Positions 34,707 to 44,399 are shown, numbered from the stretch's first letter. The stretch: DNA of 64,000 nucleotides from Acetispira formosa (nom. nud.) (GCA_023525915.1 CP026657.1:2752001-2816000); one strand, 5' to 3'. A program made the numbers and translations. The notes: a model not told the origin generated them from the letters alone.

Positions 34707-35915
34707 ATGTCACTATCAACCAGAGAAATAATTGAGATAGCCCAAAAACACCTTATGGGCAACATCATCCGGTTCGACATGGCCATTACCCACGGCCAAG
34801 GCATGAAGCTTTGGGACGCGGACGGAAACGAATACATCGATTTTCTCGGCGGCGTGGCCACCTGCGCTTTGGGCTATGCCCCGGAGATAATTGTGAAGAC
34901 CATCGCCGAACAGGCGGCCAGGGTTATTCATATTTCCAACTATTTTTACAGCGAGCCAATGGTCCGTCTGGCCGCCCTCCTCACTTCATCGTCGGGGCTG
35001 GGCAAGGCTTTCTTCTGCAATTCCGGCGCGGAGGCCAATGAGGCCGCCATCAAGCTGGCCCGCAAGTATTCCCACGACCTCCACGGGCCGGGCCGCTTCG
35101 GGATTATAACTATCCAGGGCTCGTTCCACGGCCGCACCATGGCCACCATCAGCGCCACTGGCCAGGATAAGGTCAAGGAAGGTTTCGAACCGCTTCTGCC
35201 GGGCTTTACCCATGTGCCCTATGGCGACGTATCGGCCCTGGAAAAGGCCGTCACTGCCGAAACCTGCGCCATTATGATGGAACCGGTTCTGGGTGAGGGC
35301 GGGGTGATCGTGCCGCCGCCGGACTATCTGCCCGCTGTGGCCGATCTCTGCCAAAAGAAGGGTTTGCTGCTGGTTCTGGATGAAATCCAGACCGGCCTTG
35401 GCCGCACCGGACAGCCCTATGCTTTCCAGCACTATGGCATAAAGCCGCATATCGTGACCCTGGCCAAGGCCCTGGGCGGCGGCGTTGCCACCGGGGCCAT
35501 GCTGGCCGTCGATGAGGTGGCCTCTCACCTGACCCCCGGCAGCCACTCCACCACTGTGGGCGGCGCGCCGCTGGCCATGGCCGTTGGTCTGGCCATGGTC
35601 GAGACTATCCTTCAAGGCGACTTCCTCCGCAATATCAATGAGACCGGCCTCTATTTCCGTCAGCGGCTGGAAGGTCTGGCCGCCGATCTCGGCTCGGGCC
35701 TAGCCAAATCCGTGCGCGGGCAGGGCCTGTTACTGGCTCTGGAACTGACTCAGCCGTCCCTGCCGGTGGTGGTGGAGCTGATGAAGCTTGGCTTTCTGGC
35801 CAACTCCACGGCCGGGACGGTCCTCCGTTTCGCGCCGCCGCTCATTGTTACCAAAGCCGAGGTCGATTTGCTTATGCCGGCCCTCCAGAAAGCCATTGAA
35901 ACGGTATATCCTTAA
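34707..35915 (+). CDS. argD: Acetylornithine aminotransferase
   Basis: Class III PLP-dependent aminotransferase of 402 residues that makes N-acetylornithine. It shows FCNSGAEANEAAIKLAR, LVLDEIQTGLGRTG and the PLP lysine in TLAKALGGG. It lies between argB and argF. ArgD enzymes often also serve lysine synthesis. A ribosome-binding site (gaaaggg) precedes the ATG. Confidence 0.94.
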   Translation: MSLSTREIIEIAQKHLMGNIIRFDMAITHGQGMKLWDADGNEYIDFLGGVATCALGYAPEIIVKTIAEQAARVIHISNYFYSEPMVRLAALLTSSSGLGKAFFCNSGAEANEAAIKLARKYSHDLHGPGRFGIITIQGSFHGRTMATISATGQDKVKEGFEPLLPGFTHVPYGDVSALEKAVTAETCAIMMEPVLGEGGVIVPPPDYLPAVADLCQKKGLLLVLDEIQTGLGRTGQPYAFQHYGIKPHIVTLAKALGGGVATGAMLAVDEVASHLTPGSHSTTVGGAPLAMAVGLAMVETILQGDFLRNINETGLYFRQRLEGLAADLGSGLAKSVRGQGLLLALELTQPSLPVVVELMKLGFLANSTAGTVLRFAPPLIVTKAEVDLLMPALQKAIETVYP

Positions 35916-35960
35916 ACCTTCCAATGGCGCAGCTTCAAATTTTAAAAGAGAGTTAATAAT

Positions 35961-36887
35961 ATGACCAGGCACTTCATTTCCTTTACTGACCTTAACAGAG
36001 AGGAACACCTTCACGTTCTGGAGCGGTCCGCCTATCTGAAAGCTGAACGGGCGGCCGGGCGGTATCTTCACCAGCATCTGGCTGGGCGCGGCGTGGGCAT
36101 GATCTTCAACAAACACTCCACCCGCACCCGCGTCAGCTTCAAATGCGGAATCAGTGAACTGGGCGGCCACGCCGTCTTCCTCAATGAGGGCGAGACCCAG
36201 TTCTCGCGCGGCGAGCCCATTTCCCACTCGGCCCGGGTGCTCTCGCGCTATCTCAGCGCGCTGGTCGTCCGCACCTATGCCCAGGCCAATCTGGAAGATC
36301 TGGCCAAATTCGGTTCCATCCCCATCATAAACGCCCTGACGGATGAGGGGCACCCCTGCCAGATCCTGACCGACATTTTCACCACTATGGAAAAGTTCCC
36401 CGGCGATCCTTTGGAAAAAATTCGCATCGCCTGGGTCGGTGACGGCAACAACATGGCCAACTCCTGGCTGGAAGCGGCCATGATTTTGGGTTTCCCGCTC
36501 AATCTGGCCTGCCCGGAGGGCTACGATCCAGATCCCTTTATCCTGAAAGCCGCCCAGGCCGCCAACCCGTCAGTAAAACTGATGCGTGATCCCAAAGAAG
36601 CCGTGAAAGGCGCTTGGGCCGTCAACACCGATGTGTGGGCCAGTATGGGTCAGGAGTCGGAAAAAGCCGCCCGCGAAAAAGCTTTCCAGGATGTCTATCT
36701 GGTCGATTCCGCCCTGATGGCCCTGGCCGACCCCAAGGCCGTCTTTCTCCACTGTCTCCCCGCCCACCCCGGTGAGGAAGTGACGGAGGAAGTTCTGGAA
36801 AGCCCGGCTTCGGTTATCTTTGATCAAGCTGAAAACCGCCTGCACGCGCAAAAAGGGTTGATGGAATTTCTGATCCCCAAAATCTGA
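35961..36887 (+). CDS. argF: Ornithine carbamoyltransferase
   Basis: Makes citrulline from ornithine and carbamoyl phosphate. STRTR at residues 53-57 binds carbamoyl phosphate, and the catalytic HCLPAHPGEEV is at about residue 264. The 308-residue length is normal. It closes the arg cluster; no argG or argH is in the window. A family B element starts about 25 bp after the stop, where a terminator would be expected. Confidence 0.96.
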   Translation: MTRHFISFTDLNREEHLHVLERSAYLKAERAAGRYLHQHLAGRGVGMIFNKHSTRTRVSFKCGISELGGHAVFLNEGETQFSRGEPISHSARVLSRYLSALVVRTYAQANLEDLAKFGSIPIINALTDEGHPCQILTDIFTTMEKFPGDPLEKIRIAWVGDGNNMANSWLEAAMILGFPLNLACPEGYDPDPFILKAAQAANPSVKLMRDPKEAVKGAWAVNTDVWASMGQESEKAAREKAFQDVYLVDSALMALADPKAVFLHCLPAHPGEEVTEEVLESPASVIFDQAENRLHAQKGLMEFLIPKI

Positions 36888-36910
36888 AGAGGGGGCCTTG
36901 CCTCCGGGAT

Positions 36911-37330
36911 AATCGCTTGAAACGGCAAGGTTAAAACCCGGAGGGCGGGGCGGTGAGATATCTCCATAGTGGCCCCCGATTTTTCTCTTATTCCCGGCCG
37001 GGTGGCTTCAGCGGAGGTTTTGCTTCTCCCTGCCCGTCCGGGGAGCAAAAATCGTGGTCCCCTCTGGAGAAATCTCACCGCCCCGCCCTCCTGGACTTGG
37101 TCGGCTCATGTAAGAAGACCGCGACAGCTATTCTCTCAAACGCCGACACTGATCAGGCCGGGCGGACGGAAAATTTTCTGTAAGTCGCTCGTAATTTTGC
37201 TCCCCGGACGGGCACGGACGGACAAACCTCCGACACCGCCACCCGGCCGGGAATCAGAGAAAATTACGAGCGACGTCAGAAATTTTTCCGTCCGCCCGGC
37301 CGGGTTTTACCAGGGAAGCGCTTTCAACGG
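36911..37330. repeat. Family B double-hairpin element, copy 3 (inverted)
   Basis: The two hairpins are in the opposite order to copies 1 and 2: first the cggtgagatatctccatagtgg hairpin, then the aaaattacgagcgacg hairpin. The left end ATCGCTTGAAACGGCAAGG matches the end of copy 1; the right end (ccgggttttaccagggaagcg) is more decayed. It lies between argF and the asparagine-synthase-like gene, so it fills most of a gap of about 530 bp. Confidence 0.85.
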
Positions 37331-37418
37331 TGTTGGCCTTGATATTGCTTAATAATTTCCTGATTATATATTTCGTTGCGGTAGGTAAAAACCTCCCGCC
37401 TGAAGAAAGGATTTATTG

Positions 37419-39062
37419 ATGATCTTCAGCCAGAAAGTTGATTTCCGCCAACCGCCGGAACGCGACATACTCCATTTTCAGGGAAAGATCTATTCCCATC
37501 CCGCGCCCTCTCCGCTGGACATCATCCGTAATCCCGCGTCACTGAACCACATCGAAGCGGACGCCGCCATTGTCCACTATGACCGCGAAAAGAAACGCTG
37601 GCGGCTTCTGCGTGATTTCGGGCAGACCCCACTTTATTACGCTCCCGTCCCCAACGGCTTCATCTGGAGTTTCACCCTTACCGGGCTTCTCGAACACCTG
37701 GATAACCCCCGGCCCGACGAAGCCACCATGTTCGATTATCTGGCCACCCATTACCGCTATATTTTCCGAGATCCTTCCCGCACCTTCCATGAAGGCGTTT
37801 TCCAGGTACCCGCCGGGTCTCTTATAGACATTGATGAACGCGGCGGCCTCACCGCAAACCGCTGGCTGGACCTTTCTCCCGAGCCGGAACTATACCGTCT
37901 CGGCCCGGAGGAAGCTACTGAACGGCTGATGGAGATTCTGCGTGAGAGTGTCCGCCTTCGGGTGCGCGCCGCCCGCCGTCCGGCTTTCACCGTTTCTTCC
38001 GGGCTGGACAGCAGCACCGTGGCCTCACTGGCCTCCGAGTATGTCGATGAGATGCGGGTTTTCTCCGTCGGCTACAGCGGGGAAGGCGTAGAGGAATTCG
38101 ACGAAACTGAGGGCGTGGCCGAGCTGGTGCGCGGCCGCGGTTGGCAATGGACCCATCTTATGCTTGATTGCCCCGACCTCATCACCGAGGCCGGAAACCT
38201 CATCAGCCTGACCCAAAGCCCCATTACCACTGTCACCTGGCTGGCCTATTATCTCATGGCCAAACAGCTTCAGGGTTTCAGTGAGCTTTTTAACGGGCTG
38301 GGCGGCGACGAAAGCCTGGCCGGTGAGTTCGTCCATTTCTTCTATTTCTTCGCCGACCTTAAAGCCGAAGGGCTTGATGATCGTCTGGCCGCCGAGGTTG
38401 AGGGCTGGAGCCGGTTGCACGATCACCCGGTTTTCAAAAAAAACGCCCAGGTGCTGGAGGATTTCTGGCAAAGAAATATTGATTTCCAGACCGGGGATAT
38501 GCGGGTCGATCAGAAGGTCTATCAGGCCAACTGGCGTTTTTTCAATCCCGACTGGCTGGCCGTTTATGGCCCCAAGGCTCCGCCCATGCCGCGCCCTTAT
38601 CCCAATTATCTCTCCAATCGCCTTTTCCAGGAAATCCGCTTTGAAACCACTCCGCCCACTCTGTGGGGCATGTTCATGGCCAATCAGGTTTTGGGCCTCA
38701 CCGGGGTTTCGCCTTTCATGAGCACACGCCTTTTTAAGCTCTGTCTGGCGCTTCCCGGCACAGTTAAATATGATCACGGCCTCACCAAAGCTCTTCTCCG
38801 GCGCGGCCTCAAAGGCGTTTTGCCGGAAAGCCTGCGTCTGAATCACAAAAAGACCGGCTTTAACGCCCCCATTCACCAGTGGTTCAATAACTCCAAAGTC
38901 TCCCGGCCCCTCCTGGAACTCCTCAATAACGGCCCCATTGCCAAAATGGGCTGGCTGAAACCTGGCGCGGCCGAACAAATTCTCAAAGAGCACGAAACTG
39001 GACAGGCCAACCACATGATGTTACTATGGCCGTTATTAAATGCATCATTATTTTTGAAATAA
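37419..39062 (+). CDS. Asparagine-synthase-like protein without glutaminase cysteine
   Basis: A 547-residue protein from the ATG at 37419 (gaagaaagg upstream). The C-terminal synthetase half is intact, with a PP-loop SSGLDSS near residue 196 (usually SGGLDSS) and NGLGGDE near 290. The N-terminal half keeps the glutaminase fold (LLRDFGQTPLYYA) but does not start with the catalytic Cys2. So it cannot use glutamine by the normal route. Such proteins may amidate or adenylate other substrates with free ammonia or another amine. Nearby sugar genes suggest a surface-polymer role, by inference. Confidence 0.82.
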   Translation: MIFSQKVDFRQPPERDILHFQGKIYSHPAPSPLDIIRNPASLNHIEADAAIVHYDREKKRWRLLRDFGQTPLYYAPVPNGFIWSFTLTGLLEHLDNPRPDEATMFDYLATHYRYIFRDPSRTFHEGVFQVPAGSLIDIDERGGLTANRWLDLSPEPELYRLGPEEATERLMEILRESVRLRVRAARRPAFTVSSGLDSSTVASLASEYVDEMRVFSVGYSGEGVEEFDETEGVAELVRGRGWQWTHLMLDCPDLITEAGNLISLTQSPITTVTWLAYYLMAKQLQGFSELFNGLGGDESLAGEFVHFFYFFADLKAEGLDDRLAAEVEGWSRLHDHPVFKKNAQVLEDFWQRNIDFQTGDMRVDQKVYQANWRFFNPDWLAVYGPKAPPMPRPYPNYLSNRLFQEIRFETTPPTLWGMFMANQVLGLTGVSPFMSTRLFKLCLALPGTVKYDHGLTKALLRRGLKGVLPESLRLNHKKTGFNAPIHQWFNNSKVSRPLLELLNNGPIAKMGWLKPGAAEQILKEHETGQANHMMLLWPLLNASLFLK

Positions 39063-39095
39063 AAGCCGGGTTTTAAACAAAGCGGAGAGGTGGCC

Positions 39096-39536
39096 ATGAA
39101 AGTCATAGCCGTGTCAACCAGCCTCAAAAAAGGCGTCAAAAAAGATAATGTGCCGGAAATCCGTCTGGTGCTGGATTCTGGAGTGGAGGGTGACGCTCAT
39201 GCCGCTTCCGATCCCAGGCGGCAGGTCAGTCTCCTGGCTCAGGAGAGCATCAATATTATGAAGGCCCAGTCGAATCTGGAATTGAAGCCCGGTGATTTCG
39301 CGGAGAACATCACCACCGAAGGGCTGGAACTGCATACCCTGCCTCTCGGAACCCGGCTGAAAATCGGCCCGGAAGCGGTTCTGGAAGTGTCCCAGATCGG
39401 CAAGACCTGTCATCACGGCTGCGCAATTAAACAGACCACCGGCTCATGCATAATGCCCACCCATGGGATCTTCGGCCGGGTGGCAGCGCCAGGGACTATT
39501 CGTCCGGGAGATGAAATACTAGTTGAACGCGTCTGA
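39096..39536 (+). CDS. MOSC domain protein
   Basis: A 146-residue stand-alone MOSC domain (the C-terminal domain of molybdenum cofactor sulfurases). It has an RQVSLLAQESI block, GDFAENITTEG, LGTRLKIG and the conserved cysteine in GKTCHHGCAI. It probably binds or transfers sulfur or the molybdenum cofactor. The ATG at 39096 has a better spacing to cggagagg than the GTG two codons before. It follows the asparagine-synthase-like gene but has no clear functional tie to it. Confidence 0.88.
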   Translation: MKVIAVSTSLKKGVKKDNVPEIRLVLDSGVEGDAHAASDPRRQVSLLAQESINIMKAQSNLELKPGDFAENITTEGLELHTLPLGTRLKIGPEAVLEVSQIGKTCHHGCAIKQTTGSCIMPTHGIFGRVAAPGTIRPGDEILVERV

Positions 39537-39564
39537 AGGTACCGCAACTTTCAGTCCGCACAGC

Positions 39565-39690
39565 GGCCCTAAATAGCAGGTCGACCCACCGGGGAGACGG
39601 AGCGTCAGCGACTGATGCTGACGCGGAAAAGGCAACTCGCGAAGCAAAAACCACGTTTTTTGCGTAGCTCCGAGCCGTGAGCTATCGCCA
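39565..39690 (+). repeat. Truncated family C element before rfbF
   Basis: aaatagcaggtcgacccaccggggagacggagcgtcagcgactg ... gcaaaaaccacgttttttgcgtagctccgag. Terminal repeats are missing. The right end reaches to about 12 bp before the ribosome-binding site (aaggagg) of the next gene. Confidence 0.8.
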
Positions 39691-39701
39691 AGGAGGTTTG
39701 G

Positions 39702-40490
39702 ATGAAAGCGGTTATACTGGCAGGCGGTATGGGTACCCGCATCGTGGAGGAATCGCATCTCAAACCCAAGCCGATGATCGAAATAGGCGAACACCCCATT
39801 CTCTGGCATATTATGAAAATATACTCGTGCCAGGGGGTGGACGAGTTTGTGGTCTGCCTGGGTTACAAGAGCGGCCTCATCAAGGATTTTTTCCTCAATT
39901 ATCATTTTTATAATTCCGATTTCACCATTGATCTGGCCACCAACAGCCTGGATATCCATAAATGCAAGCCTCATCAGGATATCATGAAGGTGACCCTGGT
40001 GGAGACCGGCCTGAACACCTCCACCGCCGGGCGTCTGAAACGGGTGGCGCCATATCTTGAAGAAGAAGACGCTTTCTGCATGACCTATGGTGACGGGCTG
40101 GCCGATATTGACATAAAGGCTCTGTTGGATTTTCATAAATCACACGGGCTCAAGGGCACCGTCACGGCGGTTCAGCCCGCTGGCCGATTCGGTTTGATGG
40201 CTATGCACAATGACGGTCGGGTGGGCCGTTTTCAGGAAAAACCGGCCGGTGACGGCGGCTGGACCAATGGCGGTTTTTTTGTTTTTGACAGATCAGTGCT
40301 TGATCTGCTGCCGGAAAATTCCGATAACCTGATGCTGGAAAGCCACTTGCTGACCAAATTGTCAGAGGAAGGGCAACTGATGGCCTACCACCATCATGGT
40401 TTCTGGCACTGTATGGACGCCATGCGCGACAAGCATGAGCTGGAAAGTCTGTGGAATTCGGGCCGCGCGCCCTGGAAACTCTGGAACTGA
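39702..40490 (+). CDS. rfbF: Glucose-1-phosphate cytidylyltransferase-like nucleotidyltransferase
   Basis: Makes CDP-glucose (or a related nucleotide sugar) for dideoxyhexoses. The nucleotide-binding signature AGGMGTRI is followed by KPKPMIEIGEHPILWHIMK, and YGDGLADID is the metal-site region. The 262-residue length fits RfbF/DdhA. The usual partner CDP-glucose 4,6-dehydratase is not in the window. The exact substrate is inferred from resemblance. Confidence 0.87.
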   Translation: MKAVILAGGMGTRIVEESHLKPKPMIEIGEHPILWHIMKIYSCQGVDEFVVCLGYKSGLIKDFFLNYHFYNSDFTIDLATNSLDIHKCKPHQDIMKVTLVETGLNTSTAGRLKRVAPYLEEEDAFCMTYGDGLADIDIKALLDFHKSHGLKGTVTAVQPAGRFGLMAMHNDGRVGRFQEKPAGDGGWTNGGFFVFDRSVLDLLPENSDNLMLESHLLTKLSEEGQLMAYHHHGFWHCMDAMRDKHELESLWNSGRAPWKLWN

Positions 40491-40512
40491 GAATCGGAGT
40501 AAGGAGACCCTG

Positions 40513-41523
40513 GTGAATGATACTTTGGCCAATGTAATCTGCGCCTTTGTGCCGTCCAAACGGCTGCGGAAAAGATTGCGCGATGTTTTTAAATTCGGTC
40601 TCCGCAATTATTTCACGGTCATGCGGGAGGAGTCCGGGCTGGAATTCGAGCATTATTTATCTGTCTGCGCCATAGCCAAAAACGAAGGGCCATATTTCAA
40701 AGAATGGCTGGAATTCCACCGATTGGCCGGCGTGGATAAATTCTATATCTACGATAATGAATCATCGGACAACACCAGAGAAATACTTGAGCCCTACATC
40801 CAGGCCGGGATTGTTGAATATACTTTCTGGCCGGGCCAGAGGCAGCAGATTTTCGCTTATACGGATTGTCTGAAAAAGCATAAATACGATACCCGCTGGC
40901 TGGCTTTCATCGATATGGACGAATTCATGGTCCCGGTTGAAACGCGGAGCCTGAGGGAGGTCCTGGAAGCTCTGCCGCCGGACGCCTCCCAGCTTCTGGC
41001 GGGCTGGATGGTCTATGGCTCGGACGGGCATGAAACCAGACCCGACGGTCTGGTGACTCAAAATTACAAGCGCCGTATGCCCGACGGCCTGCCCCAGATG
41101 GTCAAGGCCATAATTAAGCCCAGAATGTTTTTCCGCGTCAGCATACATTTCAATAAGTCTGTAATCAGGGGAAAAACTGTTGACGCGAACGGGACGGAAA
41201 TCATATTGCCCTCTGACCGTCTGCCCCCGCCCATGCGGCTGCCGCAGGATAAAATCAGAATCAATCACTATCATTGCAAATCATGGGAAGAATATCAGCT
41301 GAGGCGGGCCAGGGGCGACGCCGCCGAAGGCAGCGGCCATAAATACACCCGGAAGCTTTTTGACGAACTCGATCACAATGAGGTTTTCGATCCGATTATG
41401 GAAAGCTACGCCGAGGCCCTGGAAGAGGCTGTCGCTCTTCAGCCTGGACCTGTTTCCGAAGTGGCCGTTTCGACCGGGCTGAAGTCGCGGCCGGGAAGCG
41501 GCAGCCCCAATTCCGGCCAATAA
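40513..41523 (+). CDS. Glycosyltransferase, GT92/GT2-like
   Basis: A 336-residue protein starting at GTG 40513, six bases after aaggag; a longer upstream frame overlaps rfbF in another frame and is rejected. It has CAIAKNEGPYFKEWLEFHRLAGVDKFYIYDN, the mark of this glycosyltransferase group, a DMDEF metal motif near residue 136 and INHYHCKSWEEY near 255. It probably adds a sugar to a surface polymer or glycolipid at the inner membrane face. The Pro/Ser-rich C-terminal tail is not conserved in the family. Confidence 0.82.
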   Translation: MNDTLANVICAFVPSKRLRKRLRDVFKFGLRNYFTVMREESGLEFEHYLSVCAIAKNEGPYFKEWLEFHRLAGVDKFYIYDNESSDNTREILEPYIQAGIVEYTFWPGQRQQIFAYTDCLKKHKYDTRWLAFIDMDEFMVPVETRSLREVLEALPPDASQLLAGWMVYGSDGHETRPDGLVTQNYKRRMPDGLPQMVKAIIKPRMFFRVSIHFNKSVIRGKTVDANGTEIILPSDRLPPPMRLPQDKIRINHYHCKSWEEYQLRRARGDAAEGSGHKYTRKLFDELDHNEVFDPIMESYAEALEEAVALQPGPVSEVAVSTGLKSRPGSGSPNSGQ

Positions 41524-41556
41524 ACTGCCATTCATTCACCCTGGTCTGATTCTAAA

Positions 41557-41598
41557 ACAATGCGGCCACTCGCCTGGATAGGCGGGTGGCCGCAAGTC
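41557..41598 (+). terminator. Terminator-like hairpin after the glycosyltransferase gene
   Basis: TGCGGCCACtCGCCTggatAGGCGgGTGGCCGCA, a long GC stem followed by agtctttc. Confidence 0.75.
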
Positions 41599-41693
41599 TT
41601 TCTTGAGAACAAGCAGTGCTTTAGAGCATTTTACAATTTATCTGTCTTTTTATAAATTGTAAAATATTGGAAGAGAGGCTTTGCGGACCAACT

Positions 41694-41747
41694 CTGAAGT
41701 TATTTGAAATCAAGGTTTTGTTTGATTCAAATAACTTCAGATTTTTT
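41694..41747 (+). terminator. Second terminator hairpin with T run
   Basis: CTGAAGTTATTTGAaATCAA and TTGATTcAAATAACTTCAG pair almost perfectly, followed by ATTTTTTC. Two more inverted repeats are nearby: TTTTACAATTTAT/ATAAATTGTAAAA at about 41632-41665, and CTTCATTTC/GAAATGAAG at 41749-41774. The region lies between convergent genes. Confidence 0.8.
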
Positions 41748-41789
41748 CTTCATTTCTGTCTTCGGAAATGAAGAAAGGTCTATCGTCGT

Positions 41790-43448
41790 TCAGCCATCGA
41801 GTAAGATTCTTTTCCAAAGATGTTTTTTGGCTGTTTTTTCACTGCCATATTCCGGTTCCGGGCGCACTGAAGGAATCGGGCGGCCGTTTTCGTCGTAATC
41901 TTCCTTGAAAGTGTCGTATTTCTTCGGATCCCTTAAGACGCGCACAAAGCCGAAGCATAAGATAGTCAGGAGGAACACATTGGGGAAGCCGCCGAGGTTG
42001 GAAGCCATTTTGACGCCGTCAATACCAGCCGCGATCAGCATTATCAGGCACATGGCGCCGATAGTCAGACCCCAGACGATTTTCAGGATCATGGGTGACT
42101 CCTGATCATCAACGCTAAGGCCTGTGGTGCAGAGGCCGCTCATAGCATTGGTATTGGAATCGGCTGCGGTCACAAACGAGACGAACACGATCAAGAGGAA
42201 GACAGGTATGGAAAGCACTGACAGAGGCAGTTGCCGGAACAGGGCGTAGGTCGCGCCTTCGGTGCCGCTGTTCAAGCGGGCTTCATTTATGCCCATGCCG
42301 GCCATTTCAAAATTGATGGAGGTGCCTGAGAAGAGCACCAGCCAGACCATGCTGAAAATAGCCGGGAAGATAAAGATGACGGTAATGGCGTCACGGACGG
42401 TGTAACCACGGCAGAGTCGCCCAAGGAACACGGAAGTGACCGGCATCCAGGCCATCCAGTTGCACCAGTAGAAGGTGGGCCACCAGCGTGACCAGGCGTC
42501 GCCAGAAGTGGTGGACGTCCAGAGGCTGATTTCAATGAAGTTGTTAAGGTACAGACCCACGCTTTCAACCAGCAGATCCATGATGTAGGCCGTTGGGCCG
42601 CAAATGAAGACGAAAGCGCCCAAAAGCAGATACAGACGGGAGTTGACGGATGAGAGAATGCGGATCCCGTTCATCAGGCCTGAAGCGGCCGAGATAATGA
42701 AGGAACATACTATGACCAGTGCGGCCACAATCCAGGAAGAGGGCTGGGATTTTATGCCCCAGAGGCTTTCCGCGCCGCCGGCCAGCAAAAGCACGCCAGA
42801 GCCGAGGGAGGCGGCCATTCCGGCCACCAGGGCGAACAGGCAGATGCAATCGACCAGGGGTCTGACTTTGGGGGTCAGATTTTCGCCCAGGGCCGGATAT
42901 AGCATCGAACCGATGGAATAATCTTTTTTCATGTTATAGAAAGCAAAGGCGAAGAGAATAGCCGGAACACAATAAATGGCCATGGGCGAAAAGGTCCATT
43001 CCAGAAGAATGGTCTGCATGGCCCAGGCTATGGCCCCCTGTGATTTGGCCTCGATGTGGGCCGGAGGGCCGTAGAGATGATACATCGGCTCGGCGGCGGC
43101 CCACAGGAGGATGCCCGCGGCCATGATGGTGCAGAGGACAATCCAGACGAAATTGAGCTGGCTCATAATGGGCCGGGCCTTTGAGCCGCCGAAGCGGACC
43201 TTGGAGAAAGGCGCGAAAAAGGCGATTATCACCAGCACCACGCAGACGAAAGTGGTGGCGTTGAACAGCCAGGAGAAATTTTCCAGAATCCAGCCAGTGG
43301 CCCCGTTGACCACGGCCAGAAAGGCTTCACCGTTGATAAGGTTCAGGGCCAGAAGCGAGATAACCAGCAGCCAGGGGGGCAGAAATATGCCCCACCTGAT
43401 TTGTTTGGAGTTGGCGGCAGGGGTAGTGGTCGCTGTTTGAGTCGTCAT
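41790..43448 (-). CDS. BCCT family transporter
   Basis: A 552-residue inner-membrane carrier of the betaine/carnitine/choline family with about 12 membrane helices. The signature region near residue 330 (TFYWCNWMAWMPVTSVFLGRL) carries the WCxWxxW-like tryptophan pattern of BCCT substrate sites. Both ends are hydrophilic. An SDR gene lies upstream on the same strand, with a 103-bp gap. The substrate could be a quaternary amine or a related zwitterion; the sequence alone does not decide. Confidence 0.92.
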   Translation of the reverse strand: MTTQTATTTPAANSKQIRWGIFLPPWLLVISLLALNLINGEAFLAVVNGATGWILENFSWLFNATTFVCVVLVIIAFFAPFSKVRFGGSKARPIMSQLNFVWIVLCTIMAAGILLWAAAEPMYHLYGPPAHIEAKSQGAIAWAMQTILLEWTFSPMAIYCVPAILFAFAFYNMKKDYSIGSMLYPALGENLTPKVRPLVDCICLFALVAGMAASLGSGVLLLAGGAESLWGIKSQPSSWIVAALVIVCSFIISAASGLMNGIRILSSVNSRLYLLLGAFVFICGPTAYIMDLLVESVGLYLNNFIEISLWTSTTSGDAWSRWWPTFYWCNWMAWMPVTSVFLGRLCRGYTVRDAITVIFIFPAIFSMVWLVLFSGTSINFEMAGMGINEARLNSGTEGATYALFRQLPLSVLSIPVFLLIVFVSFVTAADSNTNAMSGLCTTGLSVDDQESPMILKIVWGLTIGAMCLIMLIAAGIDGVKMASNLGGFPNVFLLTILCFGFVRVLRDPKKYDTFKEDYDENGRPIPSVRPEPEYGSEKTAKKHLWKRILLDG

Positions 43449-43551
43449 AAAATCTCCTCTGGGTGTCCGGGCGCGGCGGGCTTCATACCCCTTCGCGCGT
43501 AAAAAATGGTGCTTGGCCGCTGGATGAGAAATCTTCAGCCGCCGTATGGCT

Positions 43552-44328
43552 TTATCTCATCAGATAGCCGCCGTCCACAGCCAGGATGTGGCCGTTGACG
43601 TAATTTGATGCGTGACTGGCCAGGAAAACGGTCGTGCCCATCAGGTCCAGCCTTTCACCCCAGCGGTCGGCCGGGATGTGGTCCAATACCCGCCTGTTCT
43701 TGACCGGATCGCTGCGGGTGGCTGTGGTGATGTTGGTGGCGTAGTAGCCGGGGGCCAGGCCGTTGACCTGGATATTGTGACAGGCCAGTTCATCGGCGTA
43801 AGCCTTGGTCAGACCGGCTATGCCGTGTTTGGTGGCGGCGTAGGCCGGTGAACCGAGGCCGCCCAGGAACGAAAACATGGAACAGATATTGATGATCTTG
43901 CCGCTTTTCTGCGGAACCATTTTTTGAGCGGCCTCAAAGCTCATTTCAAAGGCGGCGGTAAGGTTGACCGCTATCATGGGGTCCCACTGGTCGCGATCGA
44001 AATCAAGGATATCGGCGATGTTGCAGATCCCTGCCGAGTTCACCAGAATATCGAGCTTGCCGAAGGTCTCCACGCATTTGGACACCACCTGGGCAGGCAC
44101 GCCTTTCTGGGTGATGTCGCAGGTCATGAAGGCCGAACGGACTCCGGCTTTGTCCATCAGTTCGCGGGTGGAGCCGTCTTCATCTATGATGCTGGGAATG
44201 AAGATGTCGGCTCCGGCTTTGGCCAGGGCCAGAGCGAAAGCCTGTCCCAGCCCGGAGTTGCCGCCGGTCACGATGGCGCTTTTTCCCTTCAGGGAGAAAA
44301 AATCCATTGAGAAATCTTGAATGTCCAT
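43552..44328 (-). CDS. Short-chain dehydrogenase/reductase
   Basis: A 258-residue NAD(P)-dependent oxidoreductase. The start at 44328 is preceded by aaggag; an in-frame start six codons earlier is less likely. The nucleotide motif TGGNSGLG is near residue 18, the NSAG motif near 95, and the catalytic Ser, Tyr and Lys are seen (SMFSF, YAATK). It resembles gluconate 5-dehydrogenase or KduD-type enzymes. It may act on the compound imported by the BCCT transporter, which is inference. Confidence 0.88.
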   Translation of the reverse strand: MDIQDFSMDFFSLKGKSAIVTGGNSGLGQAFALALAKAGADIFIPSIIDEDGSTRELMDKAGVRSAFMTCDITQKGVPAQVVSKCVETFGKLDILVNSAGICNIADILDFDRDQWDPMIAVNLTAAFEMSFEAAQKMVPQKSGKIINICSMFSFLGGLGSPAYAATKHGIAGLTKAYADELACHNIQVNGLAPGYYATNITTATRSDPVKNRRVLDHIPADRWGERLDLMGTTVFLASHASNYVNGHILAVDGGYLMR

Positions 44329-44399
44329 TGAAAAAACTCCTTGCACCTTTATATTAATGATCCCGTCCGGCCAGGGATCTCACAGGTACCAAATTCTTT

